A stretch of 64,000 nt of DNA from assembly GCF_023078375.1 (NCBI RefSeq), contig NZ_CP095554.1, forward strand, positions 1-64,000, given 5' to 3'. The notes under the pieces were generated by a model that saw only the letters and a list, made by a program, of their open reading frames with translations, had not been told where the DNA came from and ran no database searches. How positions within the stretch are numbered: the stretch's first letter is position 1; every line of letters starts with the position of its first letter. Source of the DNA: Roseomonas gilardii subsp. gilardii (GTDB lineage Bacteria; Pseudomonadota; Alphaproteobacteria; Acetobacterales; Acetobacteraceae). Shown in pieces: positions 17,067 to 28,643 of this stretch. Made by a program: the position numbers and the translations under genes.

Positions 17067-17198
17067 GGATGATTCTTCCCGGCGGACATGGATCAGCCAG
17101 AAACGCGACGGGCGGCACGCTGTTGCGCACCGCCCGGTCAGGCCATCAGCAAAAACAGGGTATTAGACGTTATAACATTCCCGCCGGGCCGCCGGGGG

Positions 17199-19844
<2,646 letters not shown>

Positions 19845-20050
19845 CGGCCGGCGCGGATCTTCTCGGGCAGGGGGGACGGAAAAGGGGGGACATGCCCTTA
19901 CCGCGCGGGCCGTTCTCCGTCGAGGGGCAAGCGCCCCCGAGGGGGAGCAGGGGTGACAGCCCCGCCCGCCTGTCGGATGATCCCCCCCGCAACGCCCCGG
20001 CCCGGCCAGCCCAGGCCCGGATGCCAAGAGGGCGGCGGGAGAAGACATCC

Positions 20051-21052
20051 ATGCCCCATCCGACCCGGCGCCTCCTGGGCGCCGCCGCCCTGGCCGCCTT
20101 TCCGGCCCTTGCCCTGCCCGGCCGGCATGTGTTGGCGCAGGGAAAGCCCGCCACCCCCTGGCCCGACCGGCCGACCCGCATCGTCGTGCCCTTCCCCCCG
20201 GCCGGCAGTACCGACATCCTGGCGCGCATCCTGGCCGACCGGCTGGGCCCGCGGCTCGGCGCGCCGGTGGTGGTGGAGAACCGGGCCGGTGCCGCCGGGG
20301 TGATCGGCAGCGAGGCCGTGGCGCGCGCCGAGCCGGACGGCACCACCCTGCTGATGACCACGATCGGCACGGGCGCCATCAACTACGCGCTCTATGCGAA
20401 GACCCTGACCTTCAGGCCCCAGGACCTGGCCGCCGTGTCCAACATGGCGAAGCTGCCGAACGTCATCATGGCGCCAGCCTCTTCACCGGTCCGGACGCTG
20501 GAGGAATTCGTGGCGGCGGCCCGGAAGAAGCCCGGCATGACCTTCGCCAGTTCGGGCAACGGCACCAGCCTGCACCTGACCGGGGAACTGCTGAAGCTGG
20601 AGGCCGGGATCGACCTGACCCATGTGCCCTATCGCGGCGCCGGGCCGATGATCACCGATGTCATCGCCGGACGGGTGGATATGGCGGTGGACAACCTCCC
20701 CTCCTCGCTCGGCCATATCAAGGACGGCCGGCTGCGCGCCCTCGCCGTCACCAGCGCCGAACGCAGCCCGGCCCTGCCGGAGGTGCCCACCACCGCGGAG
20801 GCCGGCCAGCCCGGCGTGCAGGCCCTGGCCTGGTTCGGCATCCAGGCCCCGGCCCGGATGCCGCGCCCGCTGGTGGAGCGCCTGTCCACCGAGATCCGCG
20901 CCGTGATGGCCGAGCCCGCCACCATCGCCAAGGTGCGCGAGCAGGGGGCGGAGCCGGTGGGCGACACGCCGGAGGAGTTCGAGACCTTCATCGCCTCGGA
21001 GATCACGCGCTGGGGCGAGGTCGTGCGCAAGGCCAGGGTGACGGTGGACTGA
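20051..21052 (+). CDS. Bug/TctC-family tripartite tricarboxylate transporter receptor
   Basis: A 333-residue periplasmic binding protein. The signal peptide is [31 protein letters not shown]. The mature part has [30 protein letters not shown] and [25 protein letters not shown], followed by [24 protein letters not shown], all hallmarks of the Bug family, whose members capture small carboxylates. No TctA/TctB membrane genes are nearby, which is common for these expanded families. It lies 4 bp upstream of an SDR gene and may be co-transcribed with it; the ligand is unknown. Confidence 0.9.
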   Translation: MPHPTRRLLGAAALAAFPALALPGRHVLAQGKPATPWPDRPTRIVVPFPPAGSTDILARILADRLGPRLGAPVVVENRAGAAGVIGSEAVARAEPDGTTLLMTTIGTGAINYALYAKTLTFRPQDLAAVSNMAKLPNVIMAPASSPVRTLEEFVAAARKKPGMTFASSGNGTSLHLTGELLKLEAGIDLTHVPYRGAGPMITDVIAGRVDMAVDNLPSSLGHIKDGRLRALAVTSAERSPALPEVPTTAEAGQPGVQALAWFGIQAPARMPRPLVERLSTEIRAVMAEPATIAKVREQGAEPVGDTPEEFETFIASEITRWGEVVRKARVTVD

Positions 21053-21056
21053 GCCG

Positions 21057-21776
21057 ATGCCTTTGCCGAGGGAGCGGGTCCTGGTCACCGGGGGTGCCTC
21101 CGGGATCGGCCGGGCGGTGGCGGAACGCTGCCGCGAGGACGGCTACGAGCCGGTGGTGATCGATATCGAGGGCGCGGAAGGGGACGGCATCCTGCGCGCC
21201 GACCTGTCCGACCCGGCGCAGACCGCCCGGGCGCTGGAACGGGCGCTGCGGGGCGGGCCGATCACCCGGCTGGTGAACAATGTCGGCGTGGTCCTGCCCG
21301 GCCCGGTGGAGGAGCAGGACCTCACCACCCTGGACCGCGCCGTGGCGCTGAACCTGCGCTGCGCCCTGCAATGCCTGCAGGCGCTGCTGCCGGGGATGAA
21401 GGAGGCCGGCTTCGGCCGGGTGGTGAACATCTCCTCCCGCGCCGCGCTCGGCAAGGAATGGCGCAGTGCCTATGCCGCGACCAAGGCCGGGCTGATCGGC
21501 ATGACGCGGGTCTGGGCGCTGGAACTCGGCCCCCGGGGGATCACCGCCAACGCGGTCGGCCCCGGCCCGATCCGCACCGCGCTCTTCGACCGGGCCAACC
21601 CGCCCGGCAGCGAGCGGACCCGCGCGATCACCGAGAACATCCCCGTCCGCCGCATGGGCCGGCCGGAGGACGTGGCGCAGGCGGTCTCCTTCCTGCTCGA
21701 CGCGCGCAGCGGCTTCGTGACGGGGCAGGTGCTCTATGTCTGCGGCGGCATGACGACGGGCGTGGCGGGGGTCTGA
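21057..21776 (+). CDS. SDR family NAD(P)-dependent oxidoreductase
   Basis: A 239-residue short-chain dehydrogenase. The cofactor motif is VTGGASGIGRA, followed by NNVGV (NNAG-like), the active-site Ser in VVNISSRAALG and the Tyr-x-x-x-Lys in SAYAATKAG. The C-terminal FLLDARSGFVTGQVLYVCGG is typical of FabG-like members. It starts 4 bp after the Bug receptor stop, suggesting a two-gene operon for uptake and oxidation of a shared, unknown substrate. Its last 43 bp overlap the convergent DUF488 gene. Confidence 0.88.
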   Translation: MPLPRERVLVTGGASGIGRAVAERCREDGYEPVVIDIEGAEGDGILRADLSDPAQTARALERALRGGPITRLVNNVGVVLPGPVEEQDLTTLDRAVALNLRCALQCLQALLPGMKEAGFGRVVNISSRAALGKEWRSAYAATKAGLIGMTRVWALELGPRGITANAVGPGPIRTALFDRANPPGSERTRAITENIPVRRMGRPEDVAQAVSFLLDARSGFVTGQVLYVCGGMTTGVAGV

Positions 21777-22150
21777 CCCAGCCCGCCGCGCGCGCAGATC
21801 TCCCGCAGCACCACGGCGTTGTTGTGGGCCACGTCCGTGGCGGCGAAGAGCAGCGTGACCCGGCGGTGCCGCGCCACCAGAGCCAGCAGGCTTTCCAGCG
21901 CGGGGCTGCCTCGCAGCTCCGCCCGGTAGCGGGCGCGGAACTCCATCCAGCGGGCCTGGTCATGCCCGAACCACTGGCGCAGCGCGTTGCTGGGCGCGAC
22001 CTCCTTCAGCCACAGGTCGATCCAGGCCCCGTCGCGCCGCAGCCCGCGTGGCCAGAGGCGGTCCACCAGGATGCGGAACCCGTCCGCCTCCTCCGGCGGG
22101 TCATAGGCGCGCCGGAGCCGGATCTCCGGCGCGGGTTCCCGCCGCGTCAT
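21734..22150 (-). CDS. DUF488 family protein
   Basis: A 138-residue soluble protein with the family core RRAYDPPEEADGFRILVDRLWPRGLRRDGAWIDLWLKEVAPSNALRQWFGHD and a C-terminal VTLLFAATDVAHNNAVVLREI. The function of DUF488 is not established. The ATG overlaps the nsrR stop by four bases (ATGA), so it is co-expressed with the NO sensor and likely belongs to the nitrosative-stress response. The 3' end overlaps the convergent SDR gene by 43 bp. Confidence 0.85.
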   Translation of the reverse strand: MTRREPAPEIRLRRAYDPPEEADGFRILVDRLWPRGLRRDGAWIDLWLKEVAPSNALRQWFGHDQARWMEFRARYRAELRGSPALESLLALVARHRRVTLLFAATDVAHNNAVVLREICARGGLGQTPATPVVMPPQT

Positions 22151-22644
22151 GCCGGGACCTCCGCCAGGGCTTCCGGCGCCCCGTCAGCCTCGTTTTCCAT
22201 CCCCAGCCTCTGCCGCAGCACCGGGGCGGCCGGCCCTATCAGGTCGCGCAGCGTCTGCCGGTCCAGCACCGCCATGAAGGCGCCCAGGGCCTCGGCCAGC
22301 GTGGCCTGGAGGCGGCAGGCCCCGGAAATGGCGCAGCCCACGCCCGGCAGCGGCGTGCCGTCCGGGGCGAAGCAGGTGACCAGCGCCAGGTCCTCCTCCG
22401 TCACCCGCACCACCTCGCCGATGCGGATCTCCTCCGGCGGCCGGGCCAGGCGCAGCCCGCCGCCCCGCCCACGCAGGGTCTCCACGAAGCCCGCCTGGCC
22501 GAGCCGGTGCACCACCTTGGTCAGATGGTTCTCCGAGATCCGGTAGGCCCAGGCGATCTCGGCGATGGAGACCAGGCGCTGCGGCCGCAGACCCAGGAAG
22601 ATCAGCGTACGCAGCGCGTAGTCGGAGTGCAGGGTCAGGCGCAT
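22147..22644 (-). CDS. nsrR: Rrf2-family nitric-oxide-sensing repressor NsrR
   Basis: A 165-residue winged-helix regulator that holds an Fe-S cluster and is inactivated by NO. It starts MRLTLHSDYALRTLIFLGL; Asp8 matches the non-Cys cluster ligand known in NsrR proteins. The recognition helix region ISENHLTKVVHRLGQAGFVETLRGRGGGLRLA is characteristic. Cysteines 91, 104 and 110 are the cluster ligands; the first spacing (12 residues) is longer than the four to six seen in well-studied members. It is divergent from hmp across 78 bp carrying two operators, so it should repress both hmp and itself. Confidence 0.92.
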   Translation of the reverse strand: MRLTLHSDYALRTLIFLGLRPQRLVSIAEIAWAYRISENHLTKVVHRLGQAGFVETLRGRGGGLRLARPPEEIRIGEVVRVTEEDLALVTCFAPDGTPLPGVGCAISGACRLQATLAEALGAFMAVLDRQTLRDLIGPAAPVLRQRLGMENEADGAPEALAEVPA

Positions 22645-22648
22645 GGAT

Positions 22649-22671
22649 AAGATATATTCTGTTTGCATCTT
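22649..22671. promoter_or_regulatory. NsrR operator, nsrR-proximal
   Basis: AAGATATAT-N5-TTGCATCTT, a 23-bp imperfect inverted repeat matching the known NsrR consensus AAGATGCAT-N5-ATGCATCTT with three mismatches. It begins 5 bp before the nsrR start codon, a position suited to autorepression. Confidence 0.8.
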
Positions 22672-22687
22672 TTTGCCAGGGGTTTAT

Positions 22688-22710
22688 AAGGTGCATATCG
22701 AATGCATCTT
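22688..22710. promoter_or_regulatory. NsrR operator, hmp-proximal
   Basis: AAGGTGCAT-N5-ATGCATCTT, 17 of 18 arm bases matching the NsrR consensus. It ends 12 bp before the hmp start at 22723 and is 39 bp, centre to centre, from the first operator (about 3.7 helical turns). Confidence 0.88.
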
Positions 22711-22722
22711 ATGGAGCTGGCG

Positions 22723-23937
22723 ATGCCCAGGCCCCTCAGCGAGAACACCATCCGGGTCGTGAAGGCGACCGTCCCCGCCCTCGAGGCGCACGGCCTCGCC
22801 ATCACCCGGCGCATGTACGAGCGGATGTTCCAGAACCCGGCGATCCGCGACCTGTTCAACCAGTCGCACCATGGCGAAACCGGCTCGCAGCCCCGCGCCC
22901 TGGCGACGGCGGTGCTGGCCTATGCGCAGAACATCGACAATCTCGGCGTGCTCGGCCATGCGGTGGAGCGTATCGCGCAGAAGCATGTCGGGCTGAACAT
23001 CCTGCCCGAGCACTACCCGCATGTGGCCACCTCCCTGCTCGGCGCCATCGCCGACGTGCTGGGCGAGGCGGCGACCCCGGAGATCCTGGATGCCTGGGCC
23101 GAGGCCTACTGGTTCCTGGCGGAACTGCTGATCGGGCGCGAGGCCCAGATCTACCGCGACCAGGCGGAGGCGCCCGGCGGCTGGAGCGGCTGGCGCGACT
23201 TCCGCATCGCGGAGAAGCGGGAGGAGAGCGGGATCGTCACCTCCTTCCTGCTGGAACCGGTGGATGGCGGCCCGGTGGTGCGGCACCGCCCCGGCCAGTA
23301 CCTGACCTTCTGGCTCGACCTGCCGGGGCAGCACCCGCTGAAGCGGAACTACAGCATCTCCTCCGCCCCGGACGACCGGCGCTACCGGATCAGCGTGAAG
23401 CGCGAGCCGATGGGCGTGGTGTCCAACTGGCTGCACGACATGGCCCAGCCCGGCACGGTGCTGCGGGTCGGCGTGCCCGCCGGCGAGTTCTTCCTGGAGG
23501 TGGAGAAGCAGCAGCGCCCCGTGGTGCTGCTCAGCGGCGGCGTCGGGCTGACGCCGATGCTGAGCATGCTGGAAAGCATCGCGGCGGAACGGCCTGACCT
23601 GGAGGTGCACTATGTCCACGGCACGCGCGACGGCGGCACCCATGCCATGGGCGCCCGGACGCGGGAACTCGCGGCCCGGAACCCGCGGGTCCACGTCACC
23701 AACTTCTACGAGGCGCCGCGTTCCCATGACGTCGCCGGACGCGACTACGACATGGCCGGGCGCATCGGTCCCGAATGGCTGCTGGCCAACACGCCGGCGC
23801 GGGAGGCGGATGTCTTCCTTTGCGGCCCCCGGCCCTTCCTGCGCCTCTTCGTGAACGGGCTGGCCCAGGCCGGCGTGCCCGCGGACCGCATCCACTACGA
23901 GTTCTTCGGTCCCGCCGACGAGCTCCTGGCCGCCTGA
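22723..23937 (+). CDS. hmp: Flavohemoglobin, nitric oxide dioxygenase
   Basis: A 404-residue cytoplasmic enzyme that oxidises NO to nitrate using O2 and NAD(P)H. The globin domain (1-145) has Tyr32, Gln56 and proximal His88 (IAQKH), equivalent to Tyr29, Gln53 and His85 of E. coli Hmp. The FAD domain shows RHRPGQYLTFWL and RNYSISSAPD; the NAD domain shows VVLLSGGVGLTPMLSML and ends VFLCGPRPFL...IHYEFFGP. The start at 22723 has GGAG 6 bp upstream; in-frame ATGs at 22702 and 22711 would place translation inside the NsrR operator and are unlikely. A strong terminator follows. Confidence 0.95.
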   Translation: MPRPLSENTIRVVKATVPALEAHGLAITRRMYERMFQNPAIRDLFNQSHHGETGSQPRALATAVLAYAQNIDNLGVLGHAVERIAQKHVGLNILPEHYPHVATSLLGAIADVLGEAATPEILDAWAEAYWFLAELLIGREAQIYRDQAEAPGGWSGWRDFRIAEKREESGIVTSFLLEPVDGGPVVRHRPGQYLTFWLDLPGQHPLKRNYSISSAPDDRRYRISVKREPMGVVSNWLHDMAQPGTVLRVGVPAGEFFLEVEKQQRPVVLLSGGVGLTPMLSMLESIAAERPDLEVHYVHGTRDGGTHAMGARTRELAARNPRVHVTNFYEAPRSHDVAGRDYDMAGRIGPEWLLANTPAREADVFLCGPRPFLRLFVNGLAQAGVPADRIHYEFFGPADELLAA

Positions 23938-23945
23938 AGCCGTTT

Positions 23946-23971
23946 CCGGAGGCGGCCCTCGCCGCCTCCGG
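23946..23971 (+). terminator. Terminator hairpin of hmp
   Basis: Perfect ten-base stem CCGGAGGCGG / CCGCCTCCGG with a six-base loop, 8 bp after the hmp stop. No T-run. Confidence 0.6.
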
Positions 23972-24171
23972 TAGCCTCAGGACCAGACGTCCTTCAGCCG
24001 GTAACAGGCGCTGACGAAGGGCATGAACCAGGACGGCCCGAAATGTCCGGGCACCGCGCCCCGGGAATGGCGCCCGCCAGGCTTTGCTTCCCCGCGATGC
24101 GCTCCCAGATGCCGGTGCCGGGCATGTCCGGAGGCCATGTCACCCCATGCCCCGACAGGAGGAAAGGCGCC

Positions 24172-24549
24172 ATGACGCTGCATGATTCCCGCAAGTCCCC
24201 AGGACCGGACCATCCCATCGCCATCGAGCCCAATCCGAGGCGGGTGCAGGTCCGCTTCGCGGGACGGGTGATCGCCGATAGCCGCAAGGCCCTGGTGCTG
24301 CGCGAGGCGAGCTATCCGCCGGTGCAGTACCTGCCGCGCGGCGACGTGGACATGGCGGCGCTGGAGCGCAGCCGCCACGCGACCACCTGCCCCTACAAGG
24401 GCGAGGCTAGCTACTTCACCCTGAACCACGCCGGACAACGGGCCGAGAATGCGGTCTGGAGCTATGAGCACCCTCATCCGGCCGTGGCCGCCATCGCGGG
24501 GCACCTCGCCTTCTATCCCGACCGCGTGGAGAGCATCGAGGAAAGCTGA
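24172..24549 (+). CDS. DUF427 domain-containing protein
   Basis: A 125-residue soluble protein. It shows the DUF427 core: VRFAGRVIADSRKALVLREASYPPVQYLPRGDVDM, the strongly conserved TTCPYKGEASYFTL and AVWSYEHPHPAVAAIAGHLAFYPDRV. A good ribosome-binding site (AGGAGG) precedes the start at 24172. Family function is not established; members often sit alone, as here. Confidence 0.88.
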   Translation: MTLHDSRKSPGPDHPIAIEPNPRRVQVRFAGRVIADSRKALVLREASYPPVQYLPRGDVDMAALERSRHATTCPYKGEASYFTLNHAGQRAENAVWSYEHPHPAVAAIAGHLAFYPDRVESIEES

Positions 24550-24617
24550 TCCAAGCTGCCTTGCGGGAGGAGCGGCCTTCTTCCGCAGGACGGCACGGAC
24601 TTCCTCCGGCGCGCGGC

Positions 24618-25442
24618 CTATTCCGCCGCGCGCCCGGCCGTTTTTCCCTGGCCCCGCCCCGGCGCCCAGACATCGTCCGGTGCGGACCAGAGATCCTTCT
24701 GCCGCGCTGCCTCCGCGACCTCCGCGGCCAGGATATCCAGGATCGCCTCTCCCTTCTCCGCCGTGCCCGCACGCGGGTCGCCGATCGTTCCGGTGACGGG
24801 CGCGCGTTCGGAGAAGCTCCAGAATCGGCTGTAGCCCGGGCGGCCCGCCACGGCAGGCGGGGCCTGCCGCACCGCCTCGTCCAGCTTGTCGCGGCGCACC
24901 AGATCCGGCGTCATCGCCATCATTAGCGAGGTCTCGGCCTCGCAGGCATGGTGCACGCCGTCCTGGCGCTCCAGCAGCGGGCGGATCGCCGCCTGTGCCG
25001 CGGCCCAGGGCGTGCTGGCCACCACGGCGAGGCCGAATTCATGCGCCAGCTCCCGCACCGCCACCGCCAGCGGGTCGATGTTGCCGCCATGGCCGTTGAC
25101 GATCAGCAGGCGCCGGAAGCCCAGCGCCCGGAGGCTGCGCGTGACGCCGCGCAGCACGCCGTGGAATTCCGCGAAATTCAGGCTGATCGTGCCGCCGAAA
25201 GGCAGATGGTGCTCGCTCATCCCCGTCCACATCCCCGGCAGGACCAGGGCGGGCGGCGCGCCGTCCAGCAGCCGCGCGGCGCGGATGGAAACCTCGCTGG
25301 CGCTGCACGTGTCCGTGATCACCGGCAGATGCGGCCCGTGCTGCTCCAGCGATCCCACGGGCAGGATCGCCAGGGCCTCCGCCTGCGCCGCCACCGCACG
25401 GATCTCCGGCCCCGTGAGCCGCGCCCATTCCACTTCGCGCAT
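24618..25442 (-). CDS. Creatininase family protein
   Basis: A 274-residue metalloenzyme of the creatininase/MftE fold, which hydrolyses or forms small amide bonds. Metal ligands are visible in PVGSLEQHGPHLPVITDT, GGTISLNFAEFHGVL, LIVNGHGGNIDPL and HACEAETSLMM. The start at 25442 (MREVEWARL) lies seven bases after a GAGGGG sequence; ATGs at 25448, 25457 and 25499 are possible. It lies 78 bp downstream of an orphan peptide-type receptor on the same strand. No mycofactocin genes are near. The substrate is unknown. Confidence 0.86.
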   Translation of the reverse strand: MREVEWARLTGPEIRAVAAQAEALAILPVGSLEQHGPHLPVITDTCSASEVSIRAARLLDGAPPALVLPGMWTGMSEHHLPFGGTISLNFAEFHGVLRGVTRSLRALGFRRLLIVNGHGGNIDPLAVAVRELAHEFGLAVVASTPWAAAQAAIRPLLERQDGVHHACEAETSLMMAMTPDLVRRDKLDEAVRQAPPAVAGRPGYSRFWSFSERAPVTGTIGDPRAGTAEKGEAILDILAAEVAEAARQKDLWSAPDDVWAPGRGQGKTAGRAAE

Positions 25443-25520
25443 CGCCATCCCCCTCATGTCGTAAGGCCGGATCGTGTTCCGCCGTGATGGCCGCGGCAAG
25501 CCGGGCGGACGCGTTATGCC

Positions 25521-27125
25521 CTAGCGCGGCGAGACGTCCATCGCGCGCGTCATCTCGTCGGCGCGCGGCGTGTGCTTCAGCGTGTCGCGCATGGCCCAGA
25601 CATTGACCTGCGTGTGCAGCGGAATCCAGGCGATGTCCCTCGCGGCGACACGAGTGGCCTGCTGCCAGAGCTGCTCGCGCTTCTCGTCATCCACCGTGAC
25701 CAGCCCCTGCTCCACCAGCCTGTCGTACTCCGCGCTGGAATAGCCCGCCTGGTTCACCGTGCCCCAGCCGCGGCTGACGTCGCGCGTGCCCAGCAGGCCG
25801 CGCAGGCCGGATGACGGCTCGCCCGTGCTGTTGCTCCAGCCGCCGAGCGTCACCGAGAAGTCCCGCCGCGCGCTGCGCTGCGCATTCACCGCGAAGGGCA
25901 CCGTGTCCACCTGAGTCTTCACCCCGATGCGCGACCACATCTGCCCGATGGTCTGGGCGATCTGCGCATCGTTCACGTAGCGGTCGTTGGAGGCGTTGAG
26001 CTGGATGGTCAGCCCATTCGGGAAGCCCGCCTCCGCCAGCAGCGCCCTTGCCCGCGCGGGGTCATAGGGCGGCGGCTTGATGTCGGGCGCATAGCCATAG
26101 GCGCCGGGCGGCATGAACTGCCCCGTCGGCACCGCGGCGCCGGACATCACGCGGTCCGCGATTCCCTGGCGGTTGATGGCGATGCTCAGCGCCTCCCGAA
26201 CCCGGTGGTCCAGCAGGGGATTCCGGTCCAGCTTCTCCCCGTTCGGACCGAAGACATAGGGGCTGGGCGCGTCGCTGCGGAAATCCGTGCGCAGATAGAT
26301 CGAGCGCAGGCTGGTGGTCTCCGAGATCGCGATATGCGGCTCCTTGCGGATGCGCGCGATGTCGGAGGTCGGCACCGCGTCGATGATCTGCACGTCGCCC
26401 GCCTGCAGCGCCGCCACCCGCGCGCCGTCATTCGGGATGAAGCGGTAGTTCACCCGCGCCCAGTGCGGCTTGCGGCCCCAGTAATCCTCGTTGCGGACGA
26501 AGACGGCGCGGTTGCCGCTCTGGTAGCTTTCCAGCCGGAAGGGACCGGTGCCGACCGCGTTCCTGCCGTTGTTGAAGTCACCGGTGGACGGGTTCGGCCC
26601 CAGCCCGTGCCAGATGATCATCACCTGCGACATATCCGCCACCATCAGCGGGTCCACCGCATGGGTGTGGAAGCGGATCGTGTAGGGATCGACGATCTCC
26701 ACCCGCGCGATCGGCTTGGTGTAGAGCGCGTAGGAGCCGGGGCTGTTCACCACCGTCGGCACGCGGTCGATGGTATAGGCCACGTCCTCAGCGGTGAACT
26801 CCTGTCCGTTGTGCCACTTCACCCCGCGCCGCAGCCTGAACTCCCAGGTCGTCTCGTCGATCGCCTTCCAGGATTCCGCCAGGCCCGGCAGCGGCTTGCC
26901 TTCCGGCGAGCGGTCCACCAGCGCCTCGAAGATGTGGTTGCCCAGGGCGATGTTCGGGGTCAGCGTGTAGTAGTGCGGATCGACCGAGTTCGGCGGCGCC
27001 GCCAGCCCCATCTCCAGCGTGGGTCCGGCCGGCTGTGCCAGGGCCTGGGGCGGCCGGAAGGTGGCGGCGCCGGTGAAGGCGGCCAGCATCAGCGCGGCCG
27101 ACAGGATGCGCGGGGTGACGAACAT
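25521..27125 (-). CDS. ABC transporter substrate-binding protein, peptide/nickel type (SBP family 5)
   Basis: A 534-residue periplasmic receptor with signal peptide MFVTPRILSAALMLAAFTGAATFRPPQALAQ. Hallmarks are VDPHYYTLTPNIALGNHIFEALVD, WEFRLRRGVKWHNGQEFTAEDVAYTIDR, VGTGPFRLESYQ and DHRVREALSIAINRQGIADRV. No permease or ATPase genes adjoin. It is clearly a paralogue of the receptor at 55889, sharing blocks such as RNEDYWG and ANSDGARVAALQAGDV-like text. It may work with the downstream creatininase-family enzyme, for example on a cyclic amide or peptide, but this is a guess from position. Confidence 0.88.
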   Translation of the reverse strand: MFVTPRILSAALMLAAFTGAATFRPPQALAQPAGPTLEMGLAAPPNSVDPHYYTLTPNIALGNHIFEALVDRSPEGKPLPGLAESWKAIDETTWEFRLRRGVKWHNGQEFTAEDVAYTIDRVPTVVNSPGSYALYTKPIARVEIVDPYTIRFHTHAVDPLMVADMSQVMIIWHGLGPNPSTGDFNNGRNAVGTGPFRLESYQSGNRAVFVRNEDYWGRKPHWARVNYRFIPNDGARVAALQAGDVQIIDAVPTSDIARIRKEPHIAISETTSLRSIYLRTDFRSDAPSPYVFGPNGEKLDRNPLLDHRVREALSIAINRQGIADRVMSGAAVPTGQFMPPGAYGYAPDIKPPPYDPARARALLAEAGFPNGLTIQLNASNDRYVNDAQIAQTIGQMWSRIGVKTQVDTVPFAVNAQRSARRDFSVTLGGWSNSTGEPSSGLRGLLGTRDVSRGWGTVNQAGYSSAEYDRLVEQGLVTVDDEKREQLWQQATRVAARDIAWIPLHTQVNVWAMRDTLKHTPRADEMTRAMDVSPR

Positions 27126-27338
27126 CGGCGATTCTCCCGTCAGGGGAGCGCCGGCCGGAAGACCCGCCCGCTGCCCGCCCGTTTCTGCAATGCCGTATGC
27201 CGCGACCCTGTCCCGGCCCACTCTCGCGGTGAGGTCCGGCGCCGGCCAGTGCAGCAACCCGGGGCCGGATCGTCAACCGCCCTTCCCGAAGCGGAAACGG
27301 GTGACGAGGGGCCTTGCTGCCACCCGGGCCGCAACGGA

Positions 27339-27371
27339 AAAGGGCCGCCCCCTCGCGGGATGCGGCCCTTT
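27339..27371 (-). terminator. Terminator of recA
   Basis: Ten-base stem (AAAGGGCCGC / GCGGCCCTTT) 38 bp after the recA stop; on the transcribed strand the stem ends in TTTTCCG, a Rho-independent form. Confidence 0.72.
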
Positions 27372-27408
27372 CCGATGCTGTGACGCGGGGGAAAACCCCC
27401 ACGCCCCG

Positions 27409-28455
27409 TCACTCCGCGGCGGCGGCCGCTTCCTCGCCTTCGCTTTCCGGCGCCGTCAGCATGGTCTCCGCCACCTGCCCGGCCTGGGCGCGGATGCGCT
27501 GCTCGATGGAGGCCGCCATGTCCGGATTGTCGCGCAGGAACTGCTTGGCGTTCTCACGGCCCTGGCCGATGCGCTGGCTGTCGCAGGAGAACCAGGCGCC
27601 CGACTTCTCGACCACCCCGGCCTTCACGCCCAGATCGATCAGCTCGCCGACCTTGGAGATGCCCTCGCCATAGAGGATGTCGAACTCGACCTGCCGGAAG
27701 GGCGGGGCCATCTTGTTCTTCACCACCTTCACGCGGGTCTGGTTGCCGATGACCTCGTCCCGGTCCTTGATCTGCCCGATGCGGCGGATCTCCATGCGCA
27801 CCGAGGCATAGAACTTCAGCGCGTTGCCGCCCGTCGTGGTCTCCGGATTGCCGAACATCACGCCGATCTTCAACCGGATCTGGTTGAGGAAGATCATCAT
27901 GCAGTTCGAACGCGAGATCGAGCCGGTCAGCTTGCGCAGCGCCTGCGACATCAGGCGGGCATGCAGGCCGACATGGCTGTCGCCCATCTCGCCTTCCAGC
28001 TCCGCCCGCGGCACCAGCGCGGCGACGCTGTCGATCACCAGCACGTCGATGGCGCCGGAACGCACCAGCGTGTCGGCGATCTCCAGCGCCTGCTCGCCCG
28101 CATCGGGCTGCGAGATCAGCAGGTTGTCGATATCCACGCCGAGCTTCTTGGCATAGCCCGGGTCGAGCGCGTGCTCGGCATCGATGAAGGCGCAGGTACC
28201 GCCCTTCCGCTGGGCCTCGGCGATGGCATGCAGCGCCAGCGTCGTCTTGCCCGAGGATTCGGGGCCATAGATCTCGATGATCCGCCCCTTCGGCAGCCCG
28301 CCGATGCCCAGCGCCACGTCGAGGCCCAGGGAGCCGGTGGACACGGTCTCGATATCGGCCATGTCCTGCTTGGCACCCAGCCGCATGACCGAGCCCTTGC
28401 CGAAGGCACGCTCGATCTGGCTCAGCGCCGCGTCCAGTGCCTTGTTCTTCTCCAT
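27409..28455 (-). CDS. recA: Recombinase RecA
   Basis: A 348-residue recombinase that forms filaments on single-stranded DNA and triggers the SOS response. It starts [27 protein letters not shown]. Walker A is GPESSGKTT, followed by [49 protein letters not shown] and [29 protein letters not shown] (loop 2). The C-terminal tail is acidic ([12 protein letters not shown]). The length is normal and it is a single gene with its own terminator. I could not identify a LexA box with confidence. Confidence 0.97.
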   Translation of the reverse strand: MEKNKALDAALSQIERAFGKGSVMRLGAKQDMADIETVSTGSLGLDVALGIGGLPKGRIIEIYGPESSGKTTLALHAIAEAQRKGGTCAFIDAEHALDPGYAKKLGVDIDNLLISQPDAGEQALEIADTLVRSGAIDVLVIDSVAALVPRAELEGEMGDSHVGLHARLMSQALRKLTGSISRSNCMMIFLNQIRLKIGVMFGNPETTTGGNALKFYASVRMEIRRIGQIKDRDEVIGNQTRVKVVKNKMAPPFRQVEFDILYGEGISKVGELIDLGVKAGVVEKSGAWFSCDSQRIGQGRENAKQFLRDNPDMAASIEQRIRAQAGQVAETMLTAPESEGEEAAAAAE

Positions 28456-28643
28456 ACAGCCCCCGATCGCCCCGTACTGGGGCGGATGATCTGCCACCAA
28501 GGGTCGTGGACCGGAGGCTCCCGCCTGGATCGCGCCGACCAATTCCGTCCGCGGGAGCCTAGATCGGCTCCCCTTCGCGCGCCACAACCCCGGCGGGGAT
28601 GCGGGCTTTTCTGTTCCCTATATGTTCATGATGGGCGGAAATT

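Noticed and set aside
17158-17185. Second Zur-like box (GTTATAACATT) upstream of the zinc alcohol dehydrogenase
   Set aside because: Only one half-site matches; the left half disagrees at most positions.
22702-22722. Earlier ATG starts for hmp (22702 and 22711)
   Set aside because: They fall within or touch the NsrR operator and lack a ribosome-binding site; 22723 has GGAG at the right distance.
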